Source: Anodontia alba
Lineage: Eukaryota; Mollusca; Bivalvia; Lucinida; Lucinidae
Assembly: GCA_964016985.1 (NCBI GenBank)
Contig: OZ024828.1
Location: 76,281,869 to 76,345,868, forward strand
DNA: 64,000 bases
Direction: 5' to 3'
This document shows positions 46,560 to 59,787 of the stretch, in pieces. How positions within the stretch are numbered: position 1 is the stretch's first letter; each line of letters starts with the position of its first letter. The position numbers and the translations under genes are program-made. The notes beneath the pieces are model-generated. The model was not told where the DNA came from, ran no database searches, and worked only from the letters and a program-made list of their open reading frames with translations.

Positions 46560-48545
46560 TATCATTTTTGCCCATTTATCAAGGCCAGTAACTCAGCTGA
46601 AAATTGACGAAAAATTTCATGTGACAATCCCAAGCTAGGTATTGTTCACAACAATATGTATGCAAAATATGATCCTAATCCATAATCTTTCACAAGATAT
46701 TGAACGGAAACCAATTTGGGCATAAATCAAGGGCCCCTAACTCTGCTGAAATGAATCTGAGATTTATGTGCAAACAATAAGCACACCTTGAGACCATGAC
46801 CTAATCATCTGTGAAGTTTCGAAGCTATTGGCCTAAAACTGCAGGAGGAGTTGCGCTCACGAAACACCCACTGACTAAAAGGGTTTTAGGCAAAAACTGA
46901 CTAAGTTAACAAAGCAAAAAAAAGTTGAAAAAAAAAATCTGAGATTTATGTGCAAACAATATGCAAATCTTCAGACCCTGTCATAATCATATGTGAAGTT
47001 TCAAAACTATTGGCCTAAAACTGCAGGAGGAGTTGCGCTCACGAGACACCCACTAAGGGTTTTAGGTAAAATCTAAGTTAACAAAATGGAAAAAGTTGAA
47101 AAAAAAAATCTGAGAATTATGAACAAATAATATGCGCATCTACACACCATGGCCAAAACATCTGTGAAGTTTCAAAATGATTGGCCAAAAACTGTAGGAG
47201 GAATTGCGCTCACGAGACACCCACTGACTATTAGGGTTTTAGGTAAGAACTGACTAAGTTAACAACGCGAAAAAAGTTGAGAAAAAAAAATCTGAGAATT
47301 ATGAGCAAACAATATGCACATTTACACACCATGGCCAAAACATCTGTGAAGTTTCAAAATGATTGGCCAAAACCTGTAGGAGGAGTTGCGCTCACGAGAC
47401 ACCCACTGACTATAAGGGTTTTAGGTCAAAACTGACTAAGTTAACAAAGCGGAAAAAGTTGAAAAAAAAAATCTGTGAATTATGAGCAAACAATATGTAC
47501 ATCTATACACCATGGCTAAAACATCTGTGAAGTTTCAAAATGATTGGTCAAAAACTGTAGAAGGAGTTGCGCTCACAAGACACCCACTGACTATAAGGGT
47601 TTTAGGTAAAATACGACTAAGTTAACAAAGCGAAAAAAAGTGAATAAAAATCTGAGAATTATGAGCAAACAATATGCGCATCTACACACCATGGCCAAAA
47701 CATCTGTGAAGTTTCAAAATGATTGGCCAAAAACTGTAGGAGGAGTTGCGCTCACGAGACACCCACTAACTATTAGGGTTTTAGGTAAGAACTGACTAAG
47801 TTAACAAAGCGAAAAAAGTTGAGAAGAAAAAATCTGAGAATTTTGAGCAAACAATATGCACATTAACACACCATGGCCAAAACATCTGTGAAGTTTCAAA
47901 ATGATTGGCCAAAACCTGTAGGAGGAGTTGCGCTCACGAGACACCCACTGACTATAAGGGTTTTAGGTAAAAACTGACTAAGTTAACAAAGCGGAAAAAG
48001 TTGAAAAAAAAAACATCTGAGAATTATGAGCAAACAATATATACATCTATACACCATAACTAAAACATCTGTGAAGTTTCAAAATGATAGGCCAAAAACT
48101 GTAGAATGAGTTGCGCTCACAAGACACCCACTGACTATAAGGGTTTTAGGTAAAAAACGACTAAGTTAACAAAGCGAAAAAAGTGAATAAAAATCTGTGA
48201 ATTATGAGCTAACAATATGCGCATCTACACACCATGGCCAAAACATCTGTGAAGTTTCAAAATGATTGGCCAAAAACTGTAGGAGGAGTTGCGCTCACGA
48301 GATACCCACTGACTATTAGGGTTTTAGGTAAAAATTGACTAAGTTAACAAAACGGAAAAAGTTTAAAAAAAATCTGAGAATTATGAGCAAACAAATATGC
48401 ACACCTACACGCCATGGCCAAAACATCTGTGAAGTCTGAAAACGATTGGCCAAAAACTATAGGAGTTGCGCTCTCAAGTCAATTGTTGACGAACGGACAA
48501 ACGGACGAACGGACGGGTCACTGCACGCCTATATCACACCTGCGT
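46560..48545 (-). mobile_element. Family H tandem-repeat element
   Basis: Ten monomers of about 181 bp (ACATCTGTGAAGTTTCAAAA, TGATTGGCCAAAAACTGTAG, GAGGAGTTGCGCTCACGAGA, CTAAGTTAACAAAGCG). The right end is a GACGAACGGACAAACGGACG leader of the same kind as in the AGCTCACC-capped families, which orients the element to the minus strand. The cap itself is degraded (CACTGCACGCC, CCTGCGTGC). Confidence 0.68.
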
Positions 48546-48744
48546 GCTAACGCAGGCGCGACAAAAGTGTGGTTTAAAGTGTACATCGGTTTTCTTATTT
48601 CTGCTCTAAAACATAGACCTGTCGTTACGATGAAATCCAACCTTGCTATCAGCTGTAATAACAATGCTGGGATCATGTCTGCTTGGGTCTCATTGCGGTT
48701 TGCTCAATAAGTCTTGATCTGCAATTATTAATAGATCTTGGGCC

Positions 48745-49055
48745 CACAGTTGACCGTGAGTCGGCTCAGGTAGTGGGTCCTAAAATAACGAAATCCACCT
48801 CCCCCAAAGCCTTCAGTACTAAATCGGTTTGAGTCCTCCATTAAACTTTGAGTTCCATCTCGTCAGAATGACGGTTACATTTTACTATTTGACCTTTTCT
48901 GGAATTGATATTTTGACTCTTCATGAATTGGAAATAGTGGCAAAGTGTTTTTCAAAGCTTATATCAATTCATACCGAACCATTAATGCAAACTCAGTCAG
49001 AAGGCATTTTTTTTTTTTGAAGTAACAAGTGACATTCTGATCTGCCGTCCATGTT
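48745..49055. repeat. Dispersed repeat, inverted partner of 44280-44600
   Basis: The same blocks as 44280-44600 on the opposite strand (ACATTCTGATCTGCCGTCC, CATTAATGCAAAC, TTAGTACTGAA region). Confidence 0.7.
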
Positions 49056-49059
49056 AGCC

Positions 49060-49690
49060 TCCCATTTCTCTCCTTAGCTTTGATGGCCATATTGTTCAGC
49101 AGAGCGGAACGGTTTGGGCAATTTTGGTAGAGGGTCACCCTAGGAACATTTCTGTGAAATTATTTTGAAATCGGGCCATTGGCCTAGGAGGAGATGTCGT
49201 TTAAAGGTTTTCTGTTCTTAGCTCTGGCGGACATCTTGTTCAGCGGAGCGGAACGGTTTGAGCAATTTTGGTAGAGGGTCACCCAAAGAACATTTCTGTG
49301 AAATTATATCAAATTCTGTTCAGCAGTTTTGGAGAAGTTGTTTAACATTACGAAAACACGCCTATTCAAATATATTGAAAAATTCACCACCAAAAACTGA
49401 AAGTTTCAGATAAATTTCTGATATTTTTCACATTTCTGCTCAAAACATAGATTCGGGGTGCTCGTTAGAACCGCTTTGCCGAGGCGGTTCTAACGAGTAC
49501 CTACAATCTATGTTTTTGAGAAGAAATATGAAAAAATAATGTATACCCCTGTAAACCCCAGTTTTACTATATAAAAGTGGGTTTAAGTGGGTCAAAATTA
49601 TATAGGTAAGTTTTCGTGATGAAGCAAAACTTGACGGACGCACGGACGGACGACGGACAGAGACCTATCATAACAGCTCACCTTGAGCTC
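49060..49690 (-). mobile_element. Family C element remnant interrupted by MITE M copy 2
   Basis: Two C monomers in minus orientation (CAATTTTGGTAGAGGGTCAC twice, 140-150 bp apart). The leader (GACGGACGCACGGACGGACG) and cap (AGCTCACCTTGAGCT) at 49630-49690 are separated from the array by the MITE at 49346-49621. Confidence 0.7.
49346..49621. mobile_element. MITE family M, copy 2
   Basis: Ends CATTACGAAAACACGCC and TTTTCGTGATG. The central arms are CTCGTTAGAACCGC and complement, with three mismatches relative to the other copies. Confidence 0.85.
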
Positions 49691-50180
49691 TATTATCTTT
49701 TTCCTGTTGTGACTGGGTATTATGCTAACATACATACAAAACATGAAATAATTGATTGGTTTCCATATTTTAGCAATATAATAAAATTACTTCTGGGTGG
49801 TATCTATATAAACCATAGAATGATGATCGCAAAAAAGAGAAAATGTGTCTTTGACCTTGGTGAATTAGTATGATTAGAAATACTCAAGGGGTAGTTTCAA
49901 ATTTCACAAAGAAAGTATACTATTTTGAAGTTTATGACCTATTTCAAGATACAACCAAATTCGCATCATTAAAACATTTCTTTAGCCAATATTTATCCTG
50001 AAAAGGATACTACACGTATTTTAACATAACATTCTAAAAAACCCATGTCTTAATTGTTATAAGAAAGATTATTCACATTTTTACTATTATTCCATCAAAA
50101 GTTACAATTATGAAGAGTAAAATTTGGTTTTAAAACACGTTTATTCCCTCAAAATTGATGTATGTATATTTAGAAATAAA
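49691..50180. other. Kinase intron, no feature seen
   Basis: AT-rich unique sequence without recognisable genes. Confidence 0.45.
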
Positions 50181-50187
50181 AAGGTAA

Positions 50188-50345
50188 GAGAAAAGTCTAG
50201 AGAGTGCCACAATCACAAACCGCAGCCCTTCCCAGACACCAAGAGGAAGAGGAAACCGACAAATCCCAATAAGCACAAATTGAACAAACGTGCGAAAAGC
50301 ATTAAGATAAGCTCTCTCTTCCCCAAGCGAGGTAATCACAATGTT
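50188..50345 (-). mobile_element. Fragment of Penelope-like element 3' end
   Basis: GGTAAGAGAAAAGTC, AGAGTGCCACAATCACAAAC and CCCCAAGCGAGGTAATC match the elements' last 160 bp in inverse orientation. Confidence 0.8.
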
Positions 50346-50464
50346 AAAAGTAATCGGATTGGCTGGCAGTTAGAAGTGGGTGTGACAGAAATTTATTCTG
50401 CATGACAAAGGATCCGCAACATGAGAAATTGCACCTTCTGGCATATGCACACATTGTAGACAAT

Positions 50465-50742
50465 CATTACGAAAACACGCCTATTCAAATATGCAGGAAA
50501 TTTCACCTCCAAAAACTGAAAATTCTCAGATAAAAAAACTCTGATATTTTTTATATTTCTGCTCAAAACATAGATTGTGGTACTCGTTAGAACCGCCTCG
50601 GCGAGGCGGTTCTAACGAGTACTCACAATCTATGTTTTTGAGCAGAAATAAGGAAAATAATGTATACCCCTGTAAACCCCAGTTTTACTATATAAAAGTG
50701 GGGTTCAATGGGTCAATATCATATAGACATGTTTTCGTGATG
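50465..50742. mobile_element. MITE family M, copy 3
   Basis: Ends CATTACGAAAACACGCC and GTTTTCGTGATG, with a perfect central palindrome around CGCCTCGGCGAGGCG. The flanks contain TGTAGACA on both sides (50455-50462 and 50744-50751), a possible 8-bp target duplication as expected of hAT-type elements. The other copies do not show it clearly. Confidence 0.85.
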
Positions 50743-50979
50743 ATGTAGACACACAATGTAGACTCAAATTAGCCTGCGCATGCTGCACCGTCTAATCAGG
50801 GTCTTCGTTGTCCGTACTGAAGAAACATTGCATCCTTGGCTATCCAAAGTGAGCCCAGTGACGACTGCGATCAGACTGCTCGAACGCGCAGGCTGATCTG
50901 AAACTTTGTAGGGCACACATTTCGAAAGGTACGTTTTCTGACGTTGTGGCTCAAATGGTCCACAGGTTTCTGATTTTAC

Positions 50980-51090
50980 CATCGCTGACGCCAAATCCAA
51001 TGAGGTCAATGATATTTGGATGTTTCCCAATATCCACAAGTTGGTTTAGTTCTCTCTCGAGCGTTGCTCTTTCTTCGTCTGATGTACTGT
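50980..51090 (-). CDS. Tyrosine kinase exon 1 of 5: helix C and beta-4
   Basis: An internal exon of 111 nt on the minus strand. The acceptor is a pyrimidine-rich tract ending in TTCCACAG, and the donor is GATG followed by GTAAAATC. It starts with the last two bases of a codon and ends after the first base of a glycine codon. It encodes STSDEERATLERELNQLV and then DIGKHPNIIDLIGFGVSDG. This corresponds to helix C, whose conserved Glu (in LERELNQL) pairs with the ATP-binding lysine, followed by the HPNII strand typical of receptor tyrosine kinases. The lysine-bearing VAVK exon that should precede it was looked for in 51100-64000 on this strand and was not recognised. That places it upstream of the window, or in sequence too divergent to see by eye. 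Confidence 0.85.
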
Positions 51091-51340
51091 CTGTGGAATA
51101 GAAGGAACAGATTACTGATTTAAGCCAGTGCACGACAAAACCTAGACTGGCTCCAGTCGTTTTTGTTTTATATCTATTTCTCTATTTCTTGATCCTGTTT
51201 AATCCAACTTCAAGTTACCTATGGCTGAACAAAAACTTTCTAGCCAAGGGACTGAAGTAAACAAAAATTCTACAAGCTATACAAGTGTTGTGTTCCCTCA
51301 AAAAAAAAGAAGGAAAAGAAAGAAAAGAAAAATAAAGAAA
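51091..51340. other. Kinase intron upstream of exon 1
   Basis: No glycine-loop or VAVK-type coding signal found on the minus strand. Confidence 0.4.
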
Positions 51341-51592
51341 AGGCCTGGGGCCAGACTAGACAAAGCCGACAAAATGGCATTTTCGCCAAGAGAAGACTCA
51401 GACCAGCCTTGGCATCCGTCCAGTCTGATCAGGGTCTTTGCTATGCGCTCAATGCGTATCTAAGGACTCAAGCTTTCTTCATGTGGACAGCGAAGATTCT
51501 GATCAAATTGGGCGGATGCCCAGGCTGATCTGAGTATTTGCTGGGCGCACAAGTCTTATTGTAGGTTTTGTCGTACGCTGGCTCATTTAAGA
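51341..51592. mobile_element. MITE family S, copy 2
   Basis: GACTAGACAAAGCCGACAAA and AAAATGGCATTTTCGCC at the left, GTAGGTTTTGTCGTACGCTG and GCTCATTT at the right, with internal TCTGATCA words shared with 41740-41973. Confidence 0.72.
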
Positions 51593-51625
51593 AAGACCAT
51601 GACAAAATATAAATGAGGAAACCTA

Positions 51626-51628
<3 letters not shown>

Positions 51629-51681
<53 letters not shown>

Positions 51682-51690
51682 ACACACAAA
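51629..51690 (+). repeat. (CA)n microsatellite
   Basis: About 30 CA units with a single CATA interruption. Confidence 0.95.
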
Positions 51691-51767
51691 GATAACTTTA
51701 GCTCATTTGAACAAGTCCAATTTTAATTTTAAGGGTTTCTGGCTTCATTCTGTTGTAACCAACTTTT

Positions 51768-53198
51768 ATACGTCCGTTTGAAAAACCGGACGTATTATGT
51801 TACGGGGTATGGCGTCCGTTCGTCCGTCCGTCTGTAAACTTTTTCGTTTCCGGTTAACTCCTCCTACAGTTTACATCCGATCAAACTGAAACTTGGTATA
51901 TAGTTAGACCATGATGTGGCGCAGCGCATATTGCTTCATTCTGTTGTAACCAACTTTTATACGCCCGTTTGAAAAACCGGACATATTATGTTACGGGGTA
52001 TGGCGTCCGTCCGTCCGTCCGTCTGTAAACTTTTTCGTTTCCGGTTAACTCCTCCTACAGTTTACATCCGATCAAACTGAAACTTGGTATATAGTTAGAC
52101 CATGATGTGGCGCAGTGCATATTGTTTCGGGGTTACAGTCCACCAAATGCTTGCAGAGCCCCTTTAGAAAATTTCTGTTAACTTTTCATTTCCGGTTAAG
52201 CCCTCCTACATTTTACATCCGTGATGTGGAGCAGCGCATATTGTTTCGAGGTTACAGTCTCCAAAGTATTAGCAGAGTTATGCCCCTTTGAAAATTTCAG
52301 TAGACTTTTCGTCTCCGGCTAACTCCTACAGTTTACATCCGATCAAGCTGAAACTTGCTTTGTAGTTAGACCATGATATGGAGCAGCGCATATTATTTCA
52401 AGGCTACAGTCCACCAAATATTAGCAGAGTTATACCCCTTTGAAAATTTCTATTAATTTTTTTTGTTTCTGGCTAAATCCTCCTACAGTTTACATCCAAT
52501 GAAGCTGAAACTTCATGTACAGTTAGACCATGATGTGGAGCAGCACATATTGTTTCAGGATTATAGTCCACCAAATAGCAGTTATGCCCTTTTGAAAATT
52601 TCAGTAAACGTTTCGTTTCCGACTAACTTCTCCTACAGTTTACATCCTATCAAGCTGAAACTTGATGTGTAGTTAGACCATGATGTGGAGCAGCGCATAT
52701 TATTTCAAGGTTACAGTCCACCAAATATTAGCAGAGTTAAACTCCTTTGAAAATTTCTATTATTTTTTTGTCTCTGGCTATATCCTCCTACAGTTTACAT
52801 CCGATCAAGCTGAAACTTCATAAATATTTACACGATGATGTGGAGCAGCACATATTATTTCGAGGTTACAGTGCACCAAATATTTGCAGAATCATGCCCC
52901 TTTGAAAGTTTTTGTAAACTTTTCGCAGCATATTGTTTAGAGGTAATAGTGTGCAAATTTTATTTTATAATAGGTATATTTTTGCAAGTAACTAAAGTTT
53001 TGGTCATATGGGCAAGATATTCTTTTTTTTAACATCTTCTTTTATTAGATTTGCAAGGAAAGGTTGCCATTATTAAATCTTTATAAATACATAATTCTTT
53101 TTGGATTTTTTTAATACTCTTCTGATTTGGCTCCCTTGAAGAACAAAAATAAAATCAGTATTAAACAAGTTGAAGGTTTACAAAAAAAATTCTTGCAG

Positions 53199-53236
<38 letters not shown>

Positions 53237-53618
53237 TTGTTTATTTATTTTTTTTTTTTTTTTATTGTTTGGTCCAATATTGAAGTATAGGAAAAACAAA
53301 TCAGTCAAAGGCTCATATGAGCTTATAATATAGCCATGCTTCTGTGGTGTGTCCTCCGTCAGAAAGCACTTCTCCCTAGAAACAGCAAACTTCTCCCTAT
53401 TTTCCCAGGAGGGAGAAGTCACTTCTAGCTTGAACCCTTAGGTTACAGTTCACCAAATATCAGCAGAGATATGCCTCAATGAATTTTTTTTAATTTTTTG
53501 TTTTTGTAATTCCACTTACAGTTTATATCCAGAGCACCGAATTATACAGGAGCCAGTTTATGTGCTACATCTTATTACTTGCCACGGGCGTATAATGCCC
53601 CGCTCGGCAGAGCTCTTG
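51768..53618 (+). mobile_element. Hairpin-capped element, family E, copy 2
   Basis: The cap is ATACGTCCG / CCGGACGTAT followed by GTTACGGGGTATGGCGTCCG. The cap-plus-leader unit (185 bp) is present twice in tandem (51741-51925 and 51926-52110). About six monomers follow, then the unique tail with a long T-rich insert (53200-53270), a CGTATAATGCCCCGCTCG stem and GAGCTCTTGTTG. Confidence 0.78.
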
Positions 53619-53669
53619 TTGTACTAATGCAAACATCGTTCTGTGGCATCTGGTCTTAGCCTGCGCTGT

Positions 53670-53947
53670 CATTACGAAAACATGCCTATTCAAATATACT
53701 GAAAATTTTACCACCAAAAAATGAAAAATTTTAGATAAAAAATTCTGTTATTTTTAATATTTCTGCTCAAAACATAGATTGTGGTACTCGTTAGAACCGC
53801 CTCGACGAGGCGGTTCTAACGAGTACCCACAAGCTATGTTTTTGAGCAGAAATAAGAAAAATAATGTATACCCCTGTAAACCCCAGTTTTACTATATAGA
53901 AGTGGGGTTTAAGGGGGTCAAAATTATATAGGTATGTTTTCGTGATG
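53670..53947. mobile_element. MITE family M, copy 4
   Basis: CATTACGAAAACATGCC and GTATGTTTTCGTGATG ends. Central palindrome with CGCCTCGACGAGGCG. Confidence 0.85.
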
Positions 53948-54195
53948 GTTTATCAATGTCCCTGTTAAGGGACACCAGGCATGTATGGATTTATAGGCTA
54001 ATCACCATAAATATGAAATTGTTTATTATATACCTACATGTAGCAGTGCAACATGGACATTTATCGACTTTCGGAATGTACATTATAACAACTTGTCCGT
54101 GATCGGTTAGCGAAAATGGCCTTAATTCTTGAGCCGTCATGTATACATGTATTTATGTATTTTGATAATGTTTCGCGCGCAGACTGATACCGATG

Positions 54196-54478
54196 CATTA
54201 CGAAAACTCCCCTATTCAAATATATAGACAATTTCACTACCAAAAACTGAAAATTTTCAGATGAAAAACTCTGATAATTTTCACATTTCTGCTCAAAACA
54301 TAGATTGTGGGTACTCGTTAGAACCGCCTCGCCGAGGCGGTTCTAACGAGTGGGTACCCACAATCTATGTTTTTGAGCAGAAATAAGAAAAATAATGTAT
54401 ACCCCTGTAAACCCCAGTTTTACTATATAAAAGTGGGGTTTAAGGGGGTCAAAATTATATAGGCGTGTTTTCGTGATG
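54196..54478. mobile_element. MITE family M, copy 5
   Basis: CATTACGAAAACTCCCC and GGCGTGTTTTCGTGATG ends. Central palindrome CGCCTCGCCGAGGCG with a 4-bp asymmetry (GGGTACCC side). Confidence 0.85.
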
Positions 54479-54479
54479 G

Positions 54480-54958
54480 TGATTTAGTCAAATGGCTTAC
54501 CAAATGCCATGTTCTTTGCCCGAGGCATGAATGTGAAAATAATGAAATGGCCTTAGGTCATCAACCATATGGGATATTGTGATACAATTTTGAATGCACA
54601 TTAATATTGACTAGATCGAGGCAAAGGAATTACCTAATGCCGTTTTCATTCACCGAGGCAAAGCTAAGGTTAAAATTATTTTCTGTAGTCATAAGTAAAA
54701 ATAAGTTTCCAACCGATGGGAATATTTTGATTATTTTTCGCACATACATTAATACCAGCAGGAACTAGCCAATGGGCTTGGCGCATACTTTTCGTTTCAT
54801 TTTCTGATGCTAAGTTGAGGCCAAAATGTAAAAATATGGAAATGACCACAGATCTTGAACCATGTGGGATGATTTGATGAAATTTTGTATCCGCATGAAT
54901 ATTAGCAAGATCTAGCCAAAGGAATTGCCAGTTAGAATAAACAATGAGTATCCACAAA
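54480..54958. repeat. Degenerate tandem repeat (about 160-bp units)
   Basis: Three loosely similar units with CCATATGGGAT/CCATGTGGGAT, GATCTAGCCAAAGGAATT and GAGGCAAAGC/GAGGCCAAAAT words. No caps recognised. Confidence 0.5.
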
Positions 54959-55703
<745 letters not shown>

Positions 55704-57225
55704 AGAGGGTCATGATGGCCCTGTAACGCTCACCTAAGCATCATAGCACTTTGAGAACCTGGTCTAGAACTGATCAAGACAAACATTCTGATCAAAATTC
55801 AAAATGATTATATTAACAAGTAAGACAATGTAGCATGTCTAATGGACTGTGAAATAAAGGTCAAGGTCAAATATGGATGACTGCACTCAAGAGGCCATGC
55901 TAAGATGTATGCATGTACTAAGCATCACTGGCTGTAGGAGCAATAGTTCCTGAGAAACTGACCTAAACACAAACACTTCACAAGTACCAAATATCACTCT
56001 GTAGGACCAATAATTACTGAGAAACTGACCTAAACGGAAAAAACTTAAGAAAGTCATTGAATAGAAAAATATACATCACCTTGAAATCATCAAGACAATG
56101 AGCAAGATTCATGATGATCACTTCAAAAATGTGACCTCTAGAGCATCAACAAGGTTTTCCTTTGATTTGGCCAGGTGACCTTGTTTCTGATATCAAGTGA
56201 CCCAGTTTTATACTAGACATAGAAATCATCAGGACAAACATTTTGAGCAATATTTATGATGATTATTTAAAAAATGTGAACTCGAGTGTTAACAGTTTTC
56301 TGCTGATTTGGCATGGTGACAGTTTTCTGCTGATTTGGCATGGTGACCTAGTTTTTGAGCCCATGTGACCCAGTTTCGAACTTGACCTAGAAATCATCAA
56401 GACAAAAAATTTGAGCAAGATTCATGATGATTGTTTCAAAAATGTGACCACTAGAGTGTTATCAAAATTTTCTCCTGATTTGGCCTGGTGACCTAGTTTT
56501 TGACCCCAAGTGACCTAGTTTCAAACGACTTATAACTCATCAAGACTAAACATTTTTAGCAAAATTCAAGATGATTGCTTGAAAAATGTGACCGCTAGAG
56601 TGATAACAAGGTTTTCCGCTGATTTGGCCAGGTGACCTAGTTTTTGACCCCAGGTGACCCAGTTTCGAACTTGACCTAGAAATCATCAAGACAAACATTT
56701 TGAGCTAGATTCATGACGATTGCTTCAAAAATGTGACCACTAGAATATCAACAATATTTTCTGCTGATTTGGCCTGGTGACCTAGTTTTAGACCCCAAGT
56801 AACCCAGTTTCAAACCTGACCTAGAACTCATCAAGATAAACATTTTGAGCAAGATTCATGATGATTGCTTAAAAAATGTGACCGCTAGTGTTAACAAAGT
56901 TTTCTGCTGATTTGGCCCGGAGACCTAGTTTTTGACCCCGTTTCAAACTTGACCTAGAACTCATCAAGACAAAACATTTTAAGTAAGATTCAAGATGATT
57001 GCTTGAAAAATGTGACCGCTAGAGTGATAACAAGGTTTCCGCTGATTTGGCCAGGTGACCTAGTTTTTGACCCCAGGTGACCCAGTTTCGAACTTGATCT
57101 AGAAATCATCAATACAAACATTTTGAGCAAAATTCATGATGATTGCTTCAAAACTGTGACCACTAGAGTGTTAACAAAATTTTCTGCTGATTTGGCCTGG
57201 CGACCTAGTTTTTGACCCCAAGTAA

Positions 57226-57685
57226 TAAAGGTAAGAGAAAAGTCCAGGGAGTGCCACAATCACAAATCGCAGCCCTTCCCAGACCCCAAGAGGAAGAGGA
57301 AACCGACAAATCCAAACAAGCACAAATCGAACAAACGTACGAAAAGCACTAAGATTAACTGTCTCTTCCCCAAGCGAGGTAATCGCAATACTAAAAGGAC
57401 CGAAAAACACAAGAACAAAATGACACACGGAAAGACATACAACAAATAGCCTCGTAGAATAAACCACAAAGCGACAAAGAGTAAGACTAACACCGGGACC
57501 ACCGCCTTAGAACGGTCAGTAGAGTAAACCACCGGAAGGTTTAAAGCACTTTTACAGCTAGCTAACTTCACCCTGCGTCCCGATGCTACTCCTAATACAG
57601 AAGCACATAAAAATTCGGTTCGCATAAAGGCTCCCAACTCAGTCAATGCATCAAAGCGAAAACATAAAAATCAAATGAATCACTA
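57226..57685 (-). mobile_element. 5'-truncated Penelope-like element
   Basis: Only the last 460 bp of the element, inverted. The host D monomer reads ...CCCCAAGTAA / ACCCAGTTT around it, with TAA repeated at the right edge as a very short duplication. Confidence 0.82.
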
Positions 57686-57864
57686 TAACCCAGTTTCAAA
57701 CTTGACCTAGAACTCATCAAGACAAACATTTTGAGCAAGATTCATGACGATTGCTTCAAAAATATGACCGCTAGAGTGTTAACAAGGTTTTCTGGTGATT
57801 TGGCCCGGTGTCCTAGTTTTTGACCCCAAGTGACCCAATTTCAAATTTGATTTAGAAATGCTTT

Positions 57865-59613
57865 AAATGATTATTGTACGCGTTGGTGTAAACGAGAGCA
57901 TGTTGAGTCTAATGCTTTAAATAATTGGAAATTAAAGATTTTTAAGATCATTGATGAACGTGTGTTATTTTACTCTAATAACCATGATCTTCTCCCTTCT
58001 AAGCCTAAATTATCTTTTCGATATTTGAAACAAGGTATCCAAGAATTTCATAGGAAGTATATTTTAGCTCCAGCTGATAAAGCTGCTAATAATGTTGTTG
58101 TTGTGTGACGACTTTATTATGTCAATACTCTAAAACAAGATCTTATGAACGGATTTCTACTGGCATATGAACGGATTTCTACTGACGAGAGATCTATTGT
58201 CAATAACCATTCTATTGATATTACTGCTAAGTTTGCAGTGAGTATTAAAGAAAAGCAAGACAAACTTCCGACGTTATATTGGTTACCGAAACTTCATAAA
58301 CGACCTTATAAAGCACGTTTCATTGCTAATTCTAGTTCTTGTTCGACTACTGTTTTGTCCAAATTGCTAACTTCATGCCTTACTGCTGTTAAAAAACATT
58401 GGATTAGATACTATGATACTGTTTACGAAAGGGACGGAATTAACTATTTTTGGTCAATTAAAAATTCTAATGATGTTCTCAATAAATTTAAATCTAAAAA
58501 CTTTCAGGCTTCTAAATTGTCTACATAAGATTTTTCTACACTGTATACTACGTTACCTCATCATCTTATAAAAGATAAACTTATTTATTTGATTAACCGA
58601 ACGTTTATTCAGGAGAATACCCAATATTTGGCTTGCAACGAAGAATGTGCTTTTTTCACTTCTGATGTATATAATAATCACAATTTATGATCGTGTCAAA
58701 AAGTCTGTGATGCCCTTGTTTATCTTTTGGATAATATTTTTATTAGATTTAGAACTAAACTTTATAGACAAACTATTGGTATTCCAATGGGAACTAATTG
58801 TGCTCCTCTTATTGCAGATTTGTTTCTTTTTTGTTATGAGAGAGATTTCATGAAGTCTCTCTCACGTGAAAATCAGGCTGAAATTATTGAGGCTTTCAAT
58901 TCAACTTCAAGATACCTTGACGATTTATTAAATATTGACAATATTTACTTTGACCAAATGGTGGACCGGATATATCCTACAAAACTCCAATTAAACAGAG
59001 CAAATTCTTCCGATACCGAGGCACTTTTTTTGGATTTGAATCTATGTATATCTAATGGTACAGTTTCCACCAAAATTTATGATAAACGGGACGATTTTGA
59101 TTTTGATATAGTCAATTATCCTTTTTTGGATGGCGATGTCCCCCGGCGTACCTCATATATGGGGTATACGTATCTCAGCTTATGAGATTCGCCAGAGCTT
59201 CTTCAAATCTTAATGACTTTAACTACCGTAATAAATCCCTTACTGCCAAACTTCTTAGGCAGGGCTATTGTTATTTTAAACTTCGTAAGGCGTTTTCGAA
59301 ATTTTATCGCAGACACAGTGCCTTGTTAGAAAAATATAGCGTCAGTCTGAAAACACTTCTGCAACAAGGTATATTGGAACCCGAATTTTACGGTGACTTA
59401 GTGTACAGATTTAGAAAAATTGTAGATAAATCTAACTTTTCGGAGCAATTCAGAAAACTTATTAACCGTTATAAAAGAATTGGCTATAGTCTGGATATTA
59501 TGCGGCAGACTGCATGCCTAGTTGTCGACCCAATCATTGCTGATGGCTATGCTTCACTCTTTAATTGCACGACGGCGGTTCGGGCCTCAGACTCAATGAC
59601 GGCCTCTTCGTAA
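57865..59613 (+). pseudogene. Penelope-like reverse transcriptase, copy 2 (nearly complete, broken)
   Basis: The N-terminal region starts at 57865 (LAPADKAANNVVVV at about 58068-58108, then TGA in place of Trp). It continues YERISTDERS, LYWLPKLHKRPYKARFIANS, a TAA in STYDFSTLYT (58526-58528), QTIGIPMGTNCAPLIADLFL (58770-58830), SRYLDDLLNID with the catalytic YLDD, and the C-terminal thumb to DSMTASS. Motifs MGTNCAPL and YLDD are intact, unlike copy 1. At least two nonsense codons and two frameshifts inactivate it. No GIY-YIG endonuclease seen; either lost with the 5' end or absent from the lineage. Confidence 0.85.
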
Positions 59614-59787
59614 AACTTTAACCAGTGGGTTGGGGCTTGACGATATGTCTTTGGCTTGGCCCGCCGTGGTTCAACTATTGGTTTTCATTTACTCTGGCAT
59701 ACAGTAGAATTAGCCATGAGTACTCATCTTTGTTTATTATAGTGATTAATTTGATTTTTATGTTTTCGCTTTGATGCACTGACTGAT

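Noticed and set aside
46600..48545. CRISPR-like array (regular repeats)
   Set aside because: The units are 181 bp and similar throughout, with no short repeat plus unique spacer pattern. The sequence is eukaryotic.
51468..51689. Minus-strand frame with a CV repeat
   Set aside because: Translation of the (CA)n microsatellite and a MITE end.
53127..53422. Poly-F / poly-K frames
   Set aside because: Translation of a T-rich low-complexity tract inside the family E tail.
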